Assembly (NCBI GenBank): GCA_014656175.1
Contig: BNBX01000009.1
Coordinates: 62,001 to 126,000, forward strand
DNA length: 64,000 nucleotides
Reading direction: 5' to 3'
DNA from: Streptomyces werraensis
GTDB lineage: Bacteria; Actinomycetota; Actinomycetes; Streptomycetales; Streptomycetaceae
Position numbers and translations under genes: made by a program. Under the pieces are notes generated by a model that did no database searches, was not told where the DNA came from, and saw only the letters and a list, made by a program, of their open reading frames with translations. Positions 63,036-64,000 of the stretch are shown here, one piece after another; positions within the stretch are counted from its first letter, which is position 1, and every line of letters begins with the position of its first letter.

Positions 63036-64000
63036 TCAGCGACGGGACATGTACATGTCGAGCGCCTTGTGGAGCAGCTTGTTGAGCGGGAAGTCCCACT
63101 CGCCGAGGTACTCGGCCGCCTGCCCGCCGGTGCCGACCTTGAACTGGATCAGACCGAAGAGGTGGTCGGTCTCGTCCAGCGAGTCGGAGATGCCGCGGAG
63201 GTCGTAGACGGTGGCGCCGAGCGCGTAGGCGTCGCGCAGCATCCGCCACTGCATCGCGTTCGAGGGCCGGACCTCACGGCCGATGTTGTCGGAGGCGCCG
63301 TAGGAGTACCAGACGTGCCCGCCGACGATCAGCATGGTCGCCGCGGACAGGTTCACGCCGTTGTGCCGTGCGAAGTACAGCCGCATGCGGTTGGGGTCCT
63401 CGGTGTTGAGGGCCGTCCACATCCGCTGGAAGTACGACAGCGGGCGCGGCCGGAAGTGGTCGCGCACAGCGGTGATCTCGTACAGCCGCTGCCATTCGGG
63501 CAGGTCGTCGTAGCCGCCCTGGACGACCTCGACGCCGGCCTTCTCGGCCTTCTTGATGTTGCGGCGCCACAGCTGGTTGAAGTTCTTGTGGACCTCTTCG
63601 AGCGAGCGGTTCGCCAGCGGTACCTGGTAGACGTAGCGCGGCTGGACGTCGCCGAAGCCGGCGCCTCCGTCCTCGCCCTGCTGCCAGCCCATGCGGCGCA
63701 GCTTGTCCGCGACCTCGAAGGCGCGGGGCTCGATGAAGTCGGCCTCCAGGTCACGCAGGCGCTTGACGTCCTGGTCCTGGATGCCCCGCTTGATGGTCGC
63801 GGCCTCCCAGCGGCGGATGATCACCGGCGGGCCCATCTTCACGGAGAAGGCGCCCTGCTGCTTCAGGTGGGCGAGCATCGGCTCGATCCACTCCTGCAGA
63901 TTCGGCGCGAACCAGTTGATGACCGGGCCCTCGGGCAGGTAGGCGAGGTAACGCTTGATCTTGGGCAGCTGCCGGTAGAGCACCAGACCCGCGCCGACCA
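63036..64000 (-). CDS. femX: FemX-type peptidoglycan bridge aminoacyltransferase (partial at window end)
   Basis: At least 321 C-terminal residues are visible; the frame is open to the window edge, where VGAGLVLYRQLPKIKRYLAYLPEGPV continues the FemAB pattern, so the true start lies outside. Family segments include the coiled helical arm (RDLEADFIEPRAFEVADKL), NRSLEEVHKNFNQLWRRNIKKAEKAG, and the C-terminal GNAT-like lobe with VNLSAATMLIVGGHVWYSYGASDN and YDLRGISDSLDETDHLFGLIQFKVG. FemX adds the first glycine of the cross-bridge onto lipid II using aminoacyl-tRNA. In S. coelicolor this gene (SCO3904 as I recall) is essential unless VanK is made. Confidence 0.92.
   Translation of the reverse strand, partial: VGAGLVLYRQLPKIKRYLAYLPEGPVINWFAPNLQEWIEPMLAHLKQQGAFSVKMGPPVIIRRWEAATIKRGIQDQDVKRLRDLEADFIEPRAFEVADKLRRMGWQQGEDGGAGFGDVQPRYVYQVPLANRSLEEVHKNFNQLWRRNIKKAEKAGVEVVQGGYDDLPEWQRLYEITAVRDHFRPRPLSYFQRMWTALNTEDPNRMRLYFARHNGVNLSAATMLIVGGHVWYSYGASDNIGREVRPSNAMQWRMLRDAYALGATVYDLRGISDSLDETDHLFGLIQFKVGTGGQAAEYLGEWDFPLNKLLHKALDMYMSRR

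Overview
This 64 kb window is the origin-proximal core of a Streptomyces chromosome (or a very close actinomycete). Evidence: very high GC with GC-biased third codon positions; many GTG starts and 4-nt GTGA start/stop overlaps; a DnaA of about 660 residues with a very long, Pro/Tyr/Gln-rich domain II; an oriC packed with roughly 20 degenerate DnaA boxes between dnaA and dnaN; ten parS sites of the GTTTCACGTGAAAC type; and Streptomyces hallmarks (two class E sortases, CrgA, FemX, and a PknB/PbpA/RodA/PstP cell-wall operon). Gene order matches what I remember of S. coelicolor SCO3845-SCO3904 and of the M. tuberculosis oriC neighbourhood. No strain-level identification is claimed.

Layout. 1-5.5 kb (+): end of a pstP-like gene, rodA/ftsW-family, pbpA, pknB. 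5.5-9.2 kb (-): two class E sortases, a PabA/TrpG amidotransferase, a 53-aa membrane protein and a DUF881 protein; the first four are linked by start/stop overlaps. 9.3-12.5 kb: crgA (+), an extra-oriC DnaA-box cluster, rhomboid protease (-), cyclophilin (-), DUF5324-like protein (+). 12.5-18.6 kb: tRNA-Ala, HTH regulator, second Ser/Thr kinase, a secreted protein of unknown role, DLW-39 peptide, small exported protein, VOC and ASCH proteins. 18.7-21.5 kb: a decayed integrative element in tRNA-Ile, bounded by 38-bp direct repeats. 21.6-31.5 kb (-): DUF3566, gyrA, gyrB, DciA/DUF721, recF, gnd, dnaN. 31.5-32.4 kb: oriC. 32.4-34.4 kb (-): dnaA. 34.8-40.9 kb (+): rpmH, rnpA, yidD, yidC, jag, rsmG, parA, parB. 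41-53.4 kb: GNAT protein (+), then trxA, trxB, anti-sigma factor, sigM, a MurJ-linked pseudokinase, murJ and a DUF6049-like protein (all -), pcnA (+). 53.4-64 kb: LppU-like protein, MFS transporter, inositol-phosphate synthase, PadR regulator (all -), class A PBP and GT87-type membrane protein (+), then an alanine-racemase-fold protein and FemX (-, cut by the window end).

Functionally the window joins three programmes: replication initiation (dnaA, oriC, dnaN, gyrase, DnaA boxes), chromosome segregation (parAB plus ten parS sites) and envelope growth (PBPs, SEDS protein, MurJ, FemX, sortases, CrgA and three kinase-like proteins, one of them catalytically dead).

I did not find a clearly new defence, biosynthetic or mobile system. 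The most interesting sequence-level observations are: (i) parS sites fused to, or centred in, transcription-terminator palindromes at five places; (ii) the tRNA-Ile element remnant, with paired 13-bp iterated repeats near both ends, a truncated integrase, a truncated UTRA regulator and a YdcF-like gene; (iii) a five-box, consensus-quality DnaA-box cluster 22 kb from oriC; (iv) the pseudokinase beside MurJ.
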